64,000 nt of DNA from Tautonia marina (GTDB lineage: Bacteria > Planctomycetota > Planctomycetia > Isosphaerales > Isosphaeraceae), in assembly GCF_009177065.1 (NCBI RefSeq), contig NZ_WEZF01000002.1, positions 310,001-374,000 on the forward strand, given 5' to 3'. The notes beneath the pieces were generated by a model. It saw only the letters and a list, made by a program, of their open reading frames with translations, did no database searches and was not told where the DNA came from. Made by a program: the position numbers and the translations under genes. Below, in pieces: positions 55,628 to 64,000 of this stretch (positions within the stretch are counted from its first letter, which is position 1; each line of letters starts with the position of its first letter).

Positions 55628-56647
55628 ATGACGCGATCTGAGCGTCCGGCTCCTGAGAATCCGTATGCGTCTCCCTCTGTGCCAGGAGGGCGAGACGCCT
55701 TGACGGAGGTTTACAGACTGTCACTTCGGGGCCTGACCACCCAGGACCTTCGGGCCCTCTCGCCGAACTGGGTGAGCTTCGCGCTGCTCTGGATGGTGCG
55801 GACGCTCAGGTTCGAACTGACGACACTTGCCGGCATTCCGTTGTTCGACCATCTGGATGAGGTTGCCTACGAATCGATTCCCGAAGCGAGCCGGAATGCC
55901 CTCCGAGCCATGGAAACGGCCTGTCAAGCAGCCGGCCTGATGCGACGGTGTTGCTATCGATCACCGATCATCGCGCCGGGGCCTGGCGACTTCGGTCTGA
56001 TCTTCAGCGCTTCGGATGGCCGGATCACGGTCAACCTTCATGCCCAGTGGCAGCGGCACACGAGTCCGATGACGGTGGTCGGCACGATCGTCGCCTCCAG
56101 TCGACTCGGGAATGGGGGGTGGCTCATTTCCTCGAACACCGCGTGGTGGTCGCTTGACCCACCTCCGAACACCGAACGTCGGCACGATCCAAACTGGTCG
56201 CCGGAGGAGCTGCTGGCCCAACATCAGCGCTGGCTCTCGGAACGCAACGTCGAGGCGACTCCGATCGACCGGGCTCAGTTGCTCGACGAACAGGCCACTC
56301 GGGAACGCGAGTTTCTTCAGATGATGATCGATCGCGGAATCCTGGTGCCCATGACCGAGCAAGAGCTGAATCGCTTGCTTCGCCAGATGAACGCCGAAGC
56401 CTCGCAATCTCTCCATAACGATTCCTCGGCGTTGACACGGCTGAAGCAAGTGGAATCGGCTTCTGCGTTGACGATGATCATCCTGGTCCTCCTGAGCGGG
56501 TTCATGACAACCATCCCTGCGGCGATGATGCAACGCGGGGCGGCACTGTTCATGTTCGTCTGGCTAGGCTTGACGATTGCCCGACGAATGATGACACGAT
56601 CGGCTCGCTCCAGAGCACCAACGAACTCACACGCACGCACACGTTGA
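55628..56647 (+). CDS. Hypothetical membrane protein next to rtcB
   Basis: The 339-residue protein begins with a charged cytoplasmic part, a hydrophobic patch (WVSFALLWMVRTLRF) and a middle domain without familiar motifs. The acidic helix REREFLQMMIDRGILVPMTE and the C-terminal helices SALTMIILVLLSGFMTTI and ALFMFVWLGLTIARRMM anchor it. NPYASPSV near the start is a motif common in planctomycete membrane proteins. It starts 12 bases after the rtcB stop with a weak ribosome site, so it is probably in the same operon. The function is unknown. Confidence 0.7.
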   Translation: MTRSERPAPENPYASPSVPGGRDALTEVYRLSLRGLTTQDLRALSPNWVSFALLWMVRTLRFELTTLAGIPLFDHLDEVAYESIPEASRNALRAMETACQAAGLMRRCCYRSPIIAPGPGDFGLIFSASDGRITVNLHAQWQRHTSPMTVVGTIVASSRLGNGGWLISSNTAWWSLDPPPNTERRHDPNWSPEELLAQHQRWLSERNVEATPIDRAQLLDEQATREREFLQMMIDRGILVPMTEQELNRLLRQMNAEASQSLHNDSSALTRLKQVESASALTMIILVLLSGFMTTIPAAMMQRGAALFMFVWLGLTIARRMMTRSARSRAPTNSHARTR

Positions 56648-57026
56648 CCTGGATCGAGCGACCGAGGATGCGATCTGTGACACCGAGTTGACCAGCCTGG
56701 AGGATCGGCTCCCGATTACGTCGCAACGACTCAGACACACGAACGAGGGTATTGTTGAAGCTGCTGAGAGTTTCCCAAGTTTTTTGGCGCTTCGCGGTTT
56801 TTCGTTTTCTTGGTTTTGGACACGAATTACGTCAACGGCGAGCCGGGTCAACAGGCGCGTCAGGCCCGAAATTGCCCGAATAACCATGGAGATGGCATCG
56901 GTTCTGCGATGGCAACAAGGCCAGCGGCGGGCCACTTCCCCTTGACCGTTGATCGGAAACGGACAGGGGGGACGCCTGATCTCGGCATGCCCGCCCGGAA
57001 CCTTATTGATGAGGGAGATGCATCGC
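56648..57026. other. AT-rich intergenic stretch
   Basis: About 380 bases without a supported gene. The section 56755-56820 is markedly AT-rich (AAGTTTTTTGGCG, TTTTTCGTTTTCTTGG) and may hold the promoter of the following gene or a transcript end. No perfect long repeat was seen. Confidence 0.4.
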
Positions 57027-58991
57027 ATGATCCGAACCACATTGTTACCACTGACGATGTCGATGATCGTCGCCACGGCCTTGGCGACCCCGGCCGCTAC
57101 TGGCCAGCAAGTCGTCCAGTCGCAACGGGCCAGCCAGAGCATCCGAGGGGGTCAGTCGGCCGAGGCGCAGTGGCTTGATACCCTGCCGGCGGACCTGCCC
57201 ATTGTGGTTCGCGTGGGTGGCATGCAGCAGGCGACCAACAATCTGGTCACCATGATGCGAGCCATGAGCCCCAACCTGGCTGAGCAGCTCGGCTCTCAGA
57301 TTCAAGCAACTGTTTCCGAGTTCACCCGGAGCCTGGGCGCGGGTCAGGGTGAAGCGGCAGCCCTGGTCTTGATCGATGTGGTCACCCCAGACGAATTCGG
57401 CGAGCAGGTCGAACTGGAAGGCGCTCAACTGCAGGTCAAACCGCGAGCGATCGCCGTCTTCCAGACCCAGGATTATCGCGGAGCCCTGGCGTCGATCGCC
57501 GGTCAGCAGAACCTTCAGCCCGAGCAACGCGACGGCTATGACGTCGTGACCGTCGGCAATGGCGAGCAGATCTTCGCCGTTCAGAAGCAAGGATTCGCCG
57601 CGGTCACCCAGCATGAGGACCTGATCAAGAAGGTTACCTCGGCGCCTGAGCAGAATCTCGGTCATGTCATGACCGACGAGATGAAGTCTCACTTTCTTGA
57701 TGGCGACCTCGGCGTTTATGTCGATCTGGCGAGCATCAACGACGCCTACGCCGATCAGGGTGAGCAGGTTCGTGGATTCCTCCGACAGCAAGTCGATGAG
57801 CTTCGGGAGGAGAACCCCGAAACCGCTCAGCAGATCCGAACTGCATACCAGCAAGTGTTCAAGGCTGCGGAAAACGCTCGTTGCATGGCGGCAAACGCCT
57901 CGTTCGCCGAACAGGGCCTGAGCGTGTCGGGCAAGCTGCTCATGAACGACGATTACGAGCCGATCCGCCAGATGGCCGATCAGGGTGACGACCCCGCCGA
58001 CGAGCTGGCCAAACTGCCGAGAGGATCGGCCTACTACGCCTTCAACATGCTCGACCCTGAAACGATCGAGTGGAACATGATTCCTTCGGGCGATCAGATC
58101 GAGGAAGACTTCCCCGAAATCGCCAAGGTGCTGGAGTCTCCGGAATTCGACCAGGCCAATGAACAGTTCCGCAAGGCCGGTCTGATGCGCAGCTCTGCCT
58201 CGCTCGGGCTCGGCGAGAGCCGTCAAGGGATCTGCGTGATCGAAGCCGAGGACGCCCCGGCCCTGATCGACGCCGTCCGATCGTCCGTCGAGGCGATCAA
58301 GGGACGCGACTTCTCGTTGATCAAGGACCTCACGATCGAGACGGAGGCCCAGCAGCACGAGGGCTACACCTTCGACAAGATCGCGGCCACTTATGACTTC
58401 GACGCCTTCACGAAGGAGGTCGAAGAGCAGACCGAAGAGGTCAAGAATCAGGTCCAACAGAAGATCGACGACGAGAACATCAATCAGAACATCGATGAAG
58501 CTCTGGCCGATCGGCCGATCGATCGCGAGGAAGCCGTGGCGGCGCTCCGACGGATCGTCGGCGAGTCGACCACCATCTGGGTTGGGACCGATGGTTCGAA
58601 AACCCTGAGCGTTCTGGCCGAGAACTGGGATGACGCCCAGTCTCAGATCGATTCTTACCTGGCCAACGATCAGGGGATCGGCGAGACGGAGTCGTACCAA
58701 AAGGTCCGGGCCGAGCTTCCGGATCGGGTCCGTGCTCTGACCATGGTGGACGTACAGACCGGCTTCCGCCAGATTCTGGGCGAGCTGCGCCAGGCGACCG
58801 AGGAAGACGACCTTCGCGCCCCTGAGCAGACTCCCGAGCAAACGACGATGATCGGCATGGCAGTCGTGGCCGAACCGGATGGCCTTCGCTTCAAGAGCTT
58901 CATGCCCAGCGAGGTCGGCCCGGTCATCGAAAAGGGGATCGTCCCGGTGATCGAGCGACAACTGGAACAGCAGCAGAACCAGGGGCAGTAA
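57027..58991 (+). CDS. Secreted DUF3352-like protein
   Basis: The 654-residue protein has a signal peptide (LPLTMSMIVATALATPAATG). The mature part is acidic and Gln-rich. Repeated motifs such as LPADLPIVVRVGGMQQATNN, ALVLIDVVTPDEF and TQDYRGALASIAG, then GYDVVTVGNGEQIFAVQKQG and HFLDGDLGVYVDLASI, follow the DUF3352 pattern known from cyanobacteria and planctomycetes. Its function is unknown; it is likely a large periplasmic protein. A start at 57018 (ATG before) is also possible. A strong intrinsic terminator follows 75 bases after the stop. Confidence 0.78.
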   Translation: MIRTTLLPLTMSMIVATALATPAATGQQVVQSQRASQSIRGGQSAEAQWLDTLPADLPIVVRVGGMQQATNNLVTMMRAMSPNLAEQLGSQIQATVSEFTRSLGAGQGEAAALVLIDVVTPDEFGEQVELEGAQLQVKPRAIAVFQTQDYRGALASIAGQQNLQPEQRDGYDVVTVGNGEQIFAVQKQGFAAVTQHEDLIKKVTSAPEQNLGHVMTDEMKSHFLDGDLGVYVDLASINDAYADQGEQVRGFLRQQVDELREENPETAQQIRTAYQQVFKAAENARCMAANASFAEQGLSVSGKLLMNDDYEPIRQMADQGDDPADELAKLPRGSAYYAFNMLDPETIEWNMIPSGDQIEEDFPEIAKVLESPEFDQANEQFRKAGLMRSSASLGLGESRQGICVIEAEDAPALIDAVRSSVEAIKGRDFSLIKDLTIETEAQQHEGYTFDKIAATYDFDAFTKEVEEQTEEVKNQVQQKIDDENINQNIDEALADRPIDREEAVAALRRIVGESTTIWVGTDGSKTLSVLAENWDDAQSQIDSYLANDQGIGETESYQKVRAELPDRVRALTMVDVQTGFRQILGELRQATEEDDLRAPEQTPEQTTMIGMAVVAEPDGLRFKSFMPSEVGPVIEKGIVPVIERQLEQQQNQGQ

Positions 58992-59066
58992 TCTCAACTC
59001 GACGTCCGAGAAAACCTCAGGCCCTTGAACTCTGACTCGTCGTGCCTCCGCATAAAGAACCCCCAA

Positions 59067-59110
59067 AGCCCGTGCCCTGCACCGTTCGGTGTGGGTCGCG
59101 GGCTATTTTT
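59067..59110 (+). terminator. Intrinsic terminator after the DUF3352-like gene
   Basis: AGCCCG (59067-59072) pairs with CGGGCT (59099-59104). Inside, CCC/GGG and CACC/GGTG continue the stem to a GTTC loop. ATTTTTC follows on the plus strand. This is the clearest intrinsic terminator in the window. Confidence 0.8.
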
Positions 59111-59327
59111 CTTTCTAGAATAGTCCATCGAGACTGCACCTCAAAACGCCCTTCCTGTCGCGTCCAGACCGATGGAAACCGTATAATGGCGGTCTATTGT
59201 TCACCATCAGCCAGCAGCATGTCGACCAGGGTGCTTGAGTGGGACCATCTTCTGGCACGAGATACTCGCGTTGCTCAGCGGAATAAACAGAGATGGATTC
59301 CCGCTTTATCCAAACAATTCTTCTTTG
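59111..59327. other. Low-GC intergenic stretch
   Basis: The GC content is visibly lower than in the neighbouring genes. The downstream gene's frame is open from 59235, but the added residues are not membrane-like. No convincing promoter or repeat was found. Confidence 0.35.
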
Positions 59328-59786
59328 ATGAAACTTTTCCAATCTCTGACACACCTGCTCAACTCGGTGATCCGTTTCGGGTGTCGGCATCCCCGGCAAC
59401 TCTTCCTAGTGGATGGGGCCGGAGCCTTCCTTTCTGCCTTGATGCTTGGCGTGGTCCTGATCCGGTTGGAATCCTATTTCGGGATCCCACCTCGAATGTT
59501 GCTCATCCTGGCCGCGTTCCCTGTCCTGTTTGTCGTTTATGATCTCTGCTGTGTCATGTTCCACCCCCGATCACCCGGCCTGTTCCTGCGCATCATTGGA
59601 TTCGCCAATCTTTGCTATGTTTTCATTTGCTTCTTTCTGATCATCGATCACTCCGGCTCCATTCTTCGTCCCGGCTGGATCTACCTCGTCTCTGAAATGC
59701 TGATCGTTGCGGCGATTGGTTTTGGGGAACTATGCGTTTCATGGCAACTCGCTACAGGGCCGCGGGGAGGAGAACGACACCCATGA
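59328..59786 (+). CDS. Four-helix membrane protein translationally coupled to recQ
   Basis: The 152-residue protein has about four hydrophobic helices: LFLVDGAGAFLSALMLGVVLI, MLLILAAFPVLFVVYDLCCV, IIGFANLCYVFICFFLII and LVSEMLIVAAIGFGELCV. Its codons are less GC-rich than those of the neighbours, which suggests acquisition or lower constraint. Its stop overlaps the recQ ATG by four bases (ATGA). No ribosome site is clear for its own ATG, so the start is uncertain; in-frame starts exist back to 59235. No family is recognised. Confidence 0.6.
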   Translation: MKLFQSLTHLLNSVIRFGCRHPRQLFLVDGAGAFLSALMLGVVLIRLESYFGIPPRMLLILAAFPVLFVVYDLCCVMFHPRSPGLFLRIIGFANLCYVFICFFLIIDHSGSILRPGWIYLVSEMLIVAAIGFGELCVSWQLATGPRGGERHP

Positions 59787-62665
59787 GTGCTGCGGAGCGC
59801 ACGGCCGACCCGCAACGGATCTTGCACGAACGATTCGGCCTGGAGCGGTTCCGGCCGGGGCAGCGCGAAGTGATCGATGCAGTCCTTGACGGTCGGGACG
59901 TGCTTTGCGTGATGCCGACCGGCGGGGGCAAGAGCCTGTGCTACCAGCTTCCAGCGCTCCTGCTCGATGGTTTGACGCTGGTCGTCAGCCCGTTGATTGC
60001 GTTGATGAAAGATCAGGTCGATGGCCTACACGCCCGAGGCTTGCGCGCAACCTTGATCAACAGCACGCTTGATCCCGGCGAACAGCACGCTCGGCTGATG
60101 GAGGCCGAGGCGGGGCGGTACGACCTGCTCTACGTCGCTCCGGAACGGTTCCGAAGCTCGCGCTTTGTCGAGATCATGGCGCGCATGCGTCCGCGATTGC
60201 TGGCAATTGACGAGGCCCACTGTATCAGCGAGTGGGGCCACGACTTCCGCCCCGATTACGCAAAGCTCGGACTCGCCCGCCGGAAGCTCGGCATGCCCCC
60301 CTGCATCGCCCTGACGGCCACGGCGACCGACCTAGTGCGGCGCGACATTGCCGAGCAGCTCGACCTCCGAGAGCCCGCCCAGTTCGTCACCGGCTTCGAT
60401 CGGCCGAACCTGGCGTATGGCGTGGTCGAGGCCCGCCGCGATGCCGACAAGTTCGACGAACTGAGTGCCCTGCTCCGCCGGACGCCAGGCTCGATCGTTG
60501 TTTATGCCTCCAGCCGCAAGCGTTGCGAGATGATCGCCGAGTTCGTGCGCTTCGACCTGCGGAGGCCGGTCGTGGCCTATCATGCCGGGCTCGACCGCGA
60601 GCAACGTCACGCGGCGCAGGAGTCGTTCATGAGCGGCGACGTCGATGTGATCGTCGCGACCAACGCGTTTGGAATGGGGGTCGACAAGCCAGACATCCGG
60701 GCGGTCGCTCATTTCAACATTCCCGGAACGCTCGAAGCCTATTACCAGGAAGCAGGCCGAGCCGGTCGAGATGGGCAATCGGCCGAATGTCTCTTGCTCT
60801 ATGCGCCGGGAGATCGCAAGCTCCAGCAACTGTTTATCGAAAACGAATATCCTCCCCGCGAGGTCGTGTATCAAGTTTACGAGTACCTGCGACGGCTCGA
60901 CGCCGACCCGATCGAGCTGACTCAGGCCGAGATCAAGGAGGCCATCGGAACCGAGTTGAACGAGTCGGCCGTGGGAGCCTCGCTGAAGATTCTGGAAGGG
61001 GCCGAGGGGCTGGAACGGTTCAACCCGAGAGAGAACATGGCGATCGTCCGGATTGATCGGGAACCGGACGAGCCGCCTCTCTCCGATCGGGTCAGTGCGC
61101 AGGCTCATGTGCAACGGCTGGTCATGCTGGGATTGGAGGGGCTTTGCGACCGCCGATGGGGAGAGCCGGTCTATTTCCAGCCCGATGAGTTCGCCACGGC
61201 GATTGGAATCGAACGATCGGCGCTGAATCGGGCGTTGAAACATCTGGCAGCGGAATTACCCCTCACCTACGTTCCGCCCTTTCGAGGCAATGCGATCCGG
61301 ATTCTCGACCGTTCTCGACCAGCCCGAAGTCTTCCGATCGACTTCTCGACCCTCGAAGCGCGCAAGGAAGCCGAGTACGAAAAACTTGACCGGATGATCC
61401 GATACGCCGAGTCGCGTCAGTGCCGTCGGGCGGTGATTCTCGGCTACTTTGGCGATCCGCATCCTTCGAATTGCGGTCGTTGCGACGTCTGCGCCGGTGT
61501 GCGGATCGCGCCTTTAATTGCGTCGTGCCCGATTGATACGCCCCAGAGTCGGGAGGTGATTCTCAAGATCCTCTCCGGAGTCGCCCGAACGAAAGGGCGG
61601 TTCGGCAAGACCGTGGTCGCACAAATGCTCACAGGATCAGGCTCTGAGAAGATGAGCCGCTTCGGCCTGACTCACCTGAGTACATTCGGCATTCTGGAGG
61701 GATACCGCCAGCCGGAGGTCATTCAGATCATCGACGCGCTGACGATTGCGGGGCTGATTGAATCAGAAGAAGTCGATCGGTTCAAGCCGATCATCACGCT
61801 CAGTGACCGGGGGTGGTCGTTTTTAAAAGACCGGGGAAGCGGGTCGGAGGATCTGGGACTCGACGGGCTCCCTGAGGAACTCGTGCTCAAACTGCGCGGA
61901 AAGCGACGCCATCGGATCGAGCCGTCGGTGATGGAATCGAATCGCACCGACGAGCCGGCTGCGCAGGACCTGCCAGACGATCCTTCCGAAGTCGCACCGG
62001 GCGTTCGATCGGCGGCGGACGAATGGTTGATGCAACGCTTGCGGTCGATCCGATCGGCCTGGGCGAGAGAGGCGGGGCTCTCGCCGGGCTATGTTTTTTC
62101 GAACGAAACGCTGGAACTGCTCGTTCGCCATCGGCCCAGCTCTCCTCATGAACTGGGAACGATCAAGGGGATCGGCAAGGCGAAGCTGGAGCGTTATGGT
62201 TCTGCCCTGCTGGAAGCGATCGCCGGGGCTTCGAGGTCCTCAGTGGACTCGGAACGATCATCGTCGGCGATTTCCGGTTCCGCGTTGCACGAGTTCCAGG
62301 AGCTTCCGGAACCGGTCGCTTCCCCGGCTTTGACCGTCGAACCGGATCGGGTTTCGACCGAGGAGTGGACCTGTCGCCTGCTCGACCGGGGCTTCTCTGC
62401 AACCGAGGCAGCGGCCATTCGGGGAATCGACCTGGAGGAGATTACTCGACACGTGGTTGAGCAATCCCTCCAAGGTCGGATCGTACCGATCGAAGGCTTC
62501 CTTGATGCCCAAACGATTCAGCAATGGGAGGCGTGGGTGCGCGATCGCGGCCCCTCACTTCCTCCCGACGACGCAAGGGAACGCCCTGAACTCTGGAGCA
62601 TTTTTCTTGCGGTACGGCAGGTTGGCTCGACGCTCCCGAAGGGATCGGATCCGGTCGATCATTGA
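59783..62665 (+). CDS. recQ: RecQ-family ATP-dependent DNA helicase
   Basis: The 960-residue helicase unwinds DNA 3'-5' in repair. Motif I is VMPTGGGKSLCYQLPAL, II AIDEAHCISEWGHDFRPDY, III LTATAT, and later VIVATNAFGMGVDKPDIR and YYQEAGRAGRDGQSAE. A zinc region follows (CRRAVILGYFGDPHPSNCGRCDVC), then an RQC-type winged helix, an HRDC domain (residues about 760-830) and a C-terminal HTH_40-like region (CRLLDRGFSATEAAAIRGID). It is longer than E. coli RecQ because of the last parts. GGGGAGGAG precedes the ATG. It is coupled to the membrane-protein gene. Confidence 0.95.
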   Translation: MSAAERTADPQRILHERFGLERFRPGQREVIDAVLDGRDVLCVMPTGGGKSLCYQLPALLLDGLTLVVSPLIALMKDQVDGLHARGLRATLINSTLDPGEQHARLMEAEAGRYDLLYVAPERFRSSRFVEIMARMRPRLLAIDEAHCISEWGHDFRPDYAKLGLARRKLGMPPCIALTATATDLVRRDIAEQLDLREPAQFVTGFDRPNLAYGVVEARRDADKFDELSALLRRTPGSIVVYASSRKRCEMIAEFVRFDLRRPVVAYHAGLDREQRHAAQESFMSGDVDVIVATNAFGMGVDKPDIRAVAHFNIPGTLEAYYQEAGRAGRDGQSAECLLLYAPGDRKLQQLFIENEYPPREVVYQVYEYLRRLDADPIELTQAEIKEAIGTELNESAVGASLKILEGAEGLERFNPRENMAIVRIDREPDEPPLSDRVSAQAHVQRLVMLGLEGLCDRRWGEPVYFQPDEFATAIGIERSALNRALKHLAAELPLTYVPPFRGNAIRILDRSRPARSLPIDFSTLEARKEAEYEKLDRMIRYAESRQCRRAVILGYFGDPHPSNCGRCDVCAGVRIAPLIASCPIDTPQSREVILKILSGVARTKGRFGKTVVAQMLTGSGSEKMSRFGLTHLSTFGILEGYRQPEVIQIIDALTIAGLIESEEVDRFKPIITLSDRGWSFLKDRGSGSEDLGLDGLPEELVLKLRGKRRHRIEPSVMESNRTDEPAAQDLPDDPSEVAPGVRSAADEWLMQRLRSIRSAWAREAGLSPGYVFSNETLELLVRHRPSSPHELGTIKGIGKAKLERYGSALLEAIAGASRSSVDSERSSSAISGSALHEFQELPEPVASPALTVEPDRVSTEEWTCRLLDRGFSATEAAAIRGIDLEEITRHVVEQSLQGRIVPIEGFLDAQTIQQWEAWVRDRGPSLPPDDARERPELWSIFLAVRQVGSTLPKGSDPVDH

Positions 62666-62695
62666 TCCGCTCCAAGGCGATCGTCGTCGTCCCAG

Positions 62696-64000
62696 TTATG
62701 GGGCGTTGATTTCCTGGATCAGTTGATCAATCTGACTGGACATCTTGCGGCGGAATTCCGGATCGAAGCCGGTGATGACCGCGCGAATGGTTCCGTCGGA
62801 GCCGATCAGCAAGGCGGAAGGGATGGCCTGAACTCCAAAGGCACGCGCCATCTTGCCTTCGGAATCGAGGGCGACCTCGGCCAGTGGAGGACGGCGCAGC
62901 TTTAGATCGTTGCGATCAAGGAAGGTCAGCAGTTCCTTGGCGAGACCTTGAGCATCGTCTCCCCCCTCGTCGATGCTGACGCAGAGGACGCGGAGGTCAT
63001 CGGCGCGATCGGCCTCGGCATAGGCGTCGATCAAGGCGGCGACCTCGGGCAGTTCCTTCAAACAGGGACCGCACCAGGTCGCCCAGAAGTCGATGAGCAC
63101 CACCTTCCCTTCCAGATCGACTGCGCGAATCTCCTCTCCCATCCCCTCGTCATTGAGCAAGGGGACGGTGAACTGTGGGGCGGGGGTTCCGACGCGAGGA
63201 TCGGCGGCGAGTCGAGCGGCTTCCTCACGGGCTCGGGCCTCGGGATCGAGCAAAGGGCCGAGCATTGCCATGCCGGGAGGGGGCTCGGTGATGAAGGGGT
63301 TCGTGTCGTCGTCGGCCGGAGCGGTGGTGGTAATCTCTCCGGCGGACCAGGAAACCGAAACCTCGTCGAACGTCAACCCTGGAGGGGTCAACTCGGTGAC
63401 CGATTCGGGGTCCATGATGGCTTCGCCGCCGACGATCAAGAAGGTCTCGGGATTGATGAACAATCGCCAGTCGGTTCGACCGAGCATCGGCACGCGGAGG
63501 ACTCGAACCGTGGTGCCCTGCCACTCGCGATCTTCCTCGATCGCGAGTTGATCGGGATCGGTTGGGATGGCTCGGCCAGGTTCCTCGCCGGTCAGGAGTC
63601 CGAGCACCACGGGCAGTGGAGGTCCGATCGGATCCCCCAGCACGGCCGAACCCACGGCCGAAACGGCAAGCAGTTCGATACTGGCACGCTCGGGGGCGGC
63701 GGAGAGCTCGTAGTGACCGGCAGGGGTGACGACCGTAAGCATCTGCTCACCGTCACTGACGATCCGGGAGCCCGGAACCTGAACCGCGAACCGATCGGGC
63801 CGGGAATATGCCAGGCGGAACGGGTCGAACCGCTCGATCCGCTCGCCGTCGATCGACACGGTCACGACCCGATCGCCACGATCGACATAATGATCGAGGC
63901 CTTGATACGCCTCGGCGACGCGCTGCAGGAGAGCCAGGGCATCGTCGTCTCGAGGCGTGACGGCCGGAACGACGCAGAGCCAGACGGCGGTGAGGGTCGC
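62696..64000 (-). CDS. DUF2092-TlpA thioredoxin fusion, 5' end missing
   Basis: The frame is open to the right window edge (434 codons), so the start lies beyond it. The visible N-terminus contains a hydrophobic leader and then ALLQRVAEAYQGLDHYVDRG, the DUF2092 opening. That domain continues for about 220 residues (RFDPFRLAYSRPDRFAVQVP, WRLFINPETFLIVGGEA). The C-terminal 150 residues form a TlpA/AhpC-TSA thioredoxin domain with the active site FWATWCGPCLKELPEV. It is likely a periplasmic disulfide reductase of unknown partner. It converges with recQ, 30 bases apart. Confidence 0.85.
   Translation of the reverse strand, partial: ATLTAVWLCVVPAVTPRDDDALALLQRVAEAYQGLDHYVDRGDRVVTVSIDGERIERFDPFRLAYSRPDRFAVQVPGSRIVSDGEQMLTVVTPAGHYELSAAPERASIELLAVSAVGSAVLGDPIGPPLPVVLGLLTGEEPGRAIPTDPDQLAIEEDREWQGTTVRVLRVPMLGRTDWRLFINPETFLIVGGEAIMDPESVTELTPPGLTFDEVSVSWSAGEITTTAPADDDTNPFITEPPPGMAMLGPLLDPEARAREEAARLAADPRVGTPAPQFTVPLLNDEGMGEEIRAVDLEGKVVLIDFWATWCGPCLKELPEVAALIDAYAEADRADDLRVLCVSIDEGGDDAQGLAKELLTFLDRNDLKLRRPPLAEVALDSEGKMARAFGVQAIPSALLIGSDGTIRAVITGFDPEFRRKMSSQIDQLIQEINAP

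Noticed and set aside
57045-59066. 673-codon minus-strand frame opposite the DUF3352-like gene
   Set aside because: It reads as Leu-rich antisense and would cross the clear intrinsic terminator at 59067 in the wrong direction.

Overview
The window looks like a stretch of chromosome from a planctomycete, most likely of the Isosphaeraceae/Tautonia type. This is inferred from gene families, not from a marker gene. The DNA is GC-rich. It carries an ECF sigma factor translationally coupled to a Ser/Thr kinase with a DFN motif, a secreted DUF1080 protein, a DUF1570-like secreted peptidase, an FHA-GAF-histidine kinase, a Uma2-family protein, a deacetylase/FG-GAP fusion, and many orphan secreted proteins of a kind common in that phylum. 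Genes sit mostly singly or in pairs. I see no rRNA, tRNA, CRISPR array, insertion sequence or prophage.

Layout. 1-9.8 kb: a truncated EEP-family membrane protein, small proteins, the kinase/ECF pair, trpA and an SDR oxidoreductase. 10-17 kb: a DUF1080 protein, homoserine dehydrogenase, a FabZ-like hotdog dehydratase, a CCA-adding-type nucleotidyltransferase with rsmD, and a proline-rich secreted peptidase. 17.4-28.1 kb: a long minus-strand block holding an inositol-phosphatase-family enzyme, an AddA/AddB-type recombination pair, uppP, pgsA and rimO. 28-38.8 kb: a sugar isomerase-like protein, a HAD phosphatase, a NUDIX-membrane fusion, a periplasmic binding lipoprotein, a LarA-domain protein, a GH15 enzyme, an FHA-GAF kinase and a thioesterase. 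39-44 kb: XerC/D recombinase, an NtrC-like protein that has lost its key motifs, and acetolactate synthase. 44-51 kb: Uma2, SDR, DUF1015, S-adenosylhomocysteinase, a lipoprotein, an orphan ABC ATPase and a HEAT-like protein. 52-64 kb: a deacetylase-FG-GAP fusion, RtcB, a membrane protein, a DUF3352-like secreted protein, a low-GC membrane protein coupled to recQ, and a DUF2092-TlpA fusion cut by the window end.

Functional themes are amino-acid metabolism (trpA, hom, ilvB, ahcY), envelope lipid carriers (uppP, pgsA), RNA maturation (CCA enzyme, rsmD, rimO, rtcB) and DNA break processing (addAB, recQ, xerC).

I found no obvious new defence or biosynthetic island. The observations most worth following are: the AddA-like helicase with a degraded nuclease motif paired with an AddB that keeps its nuclease; the NtrC-like regulator lacking both the phospho-acceptor and GAFTGA; the membrane protein coupled to recQ by an ATGA overlap; the 170-bp uppP/addB overlap; and several long perfect inverted repeats between genes.
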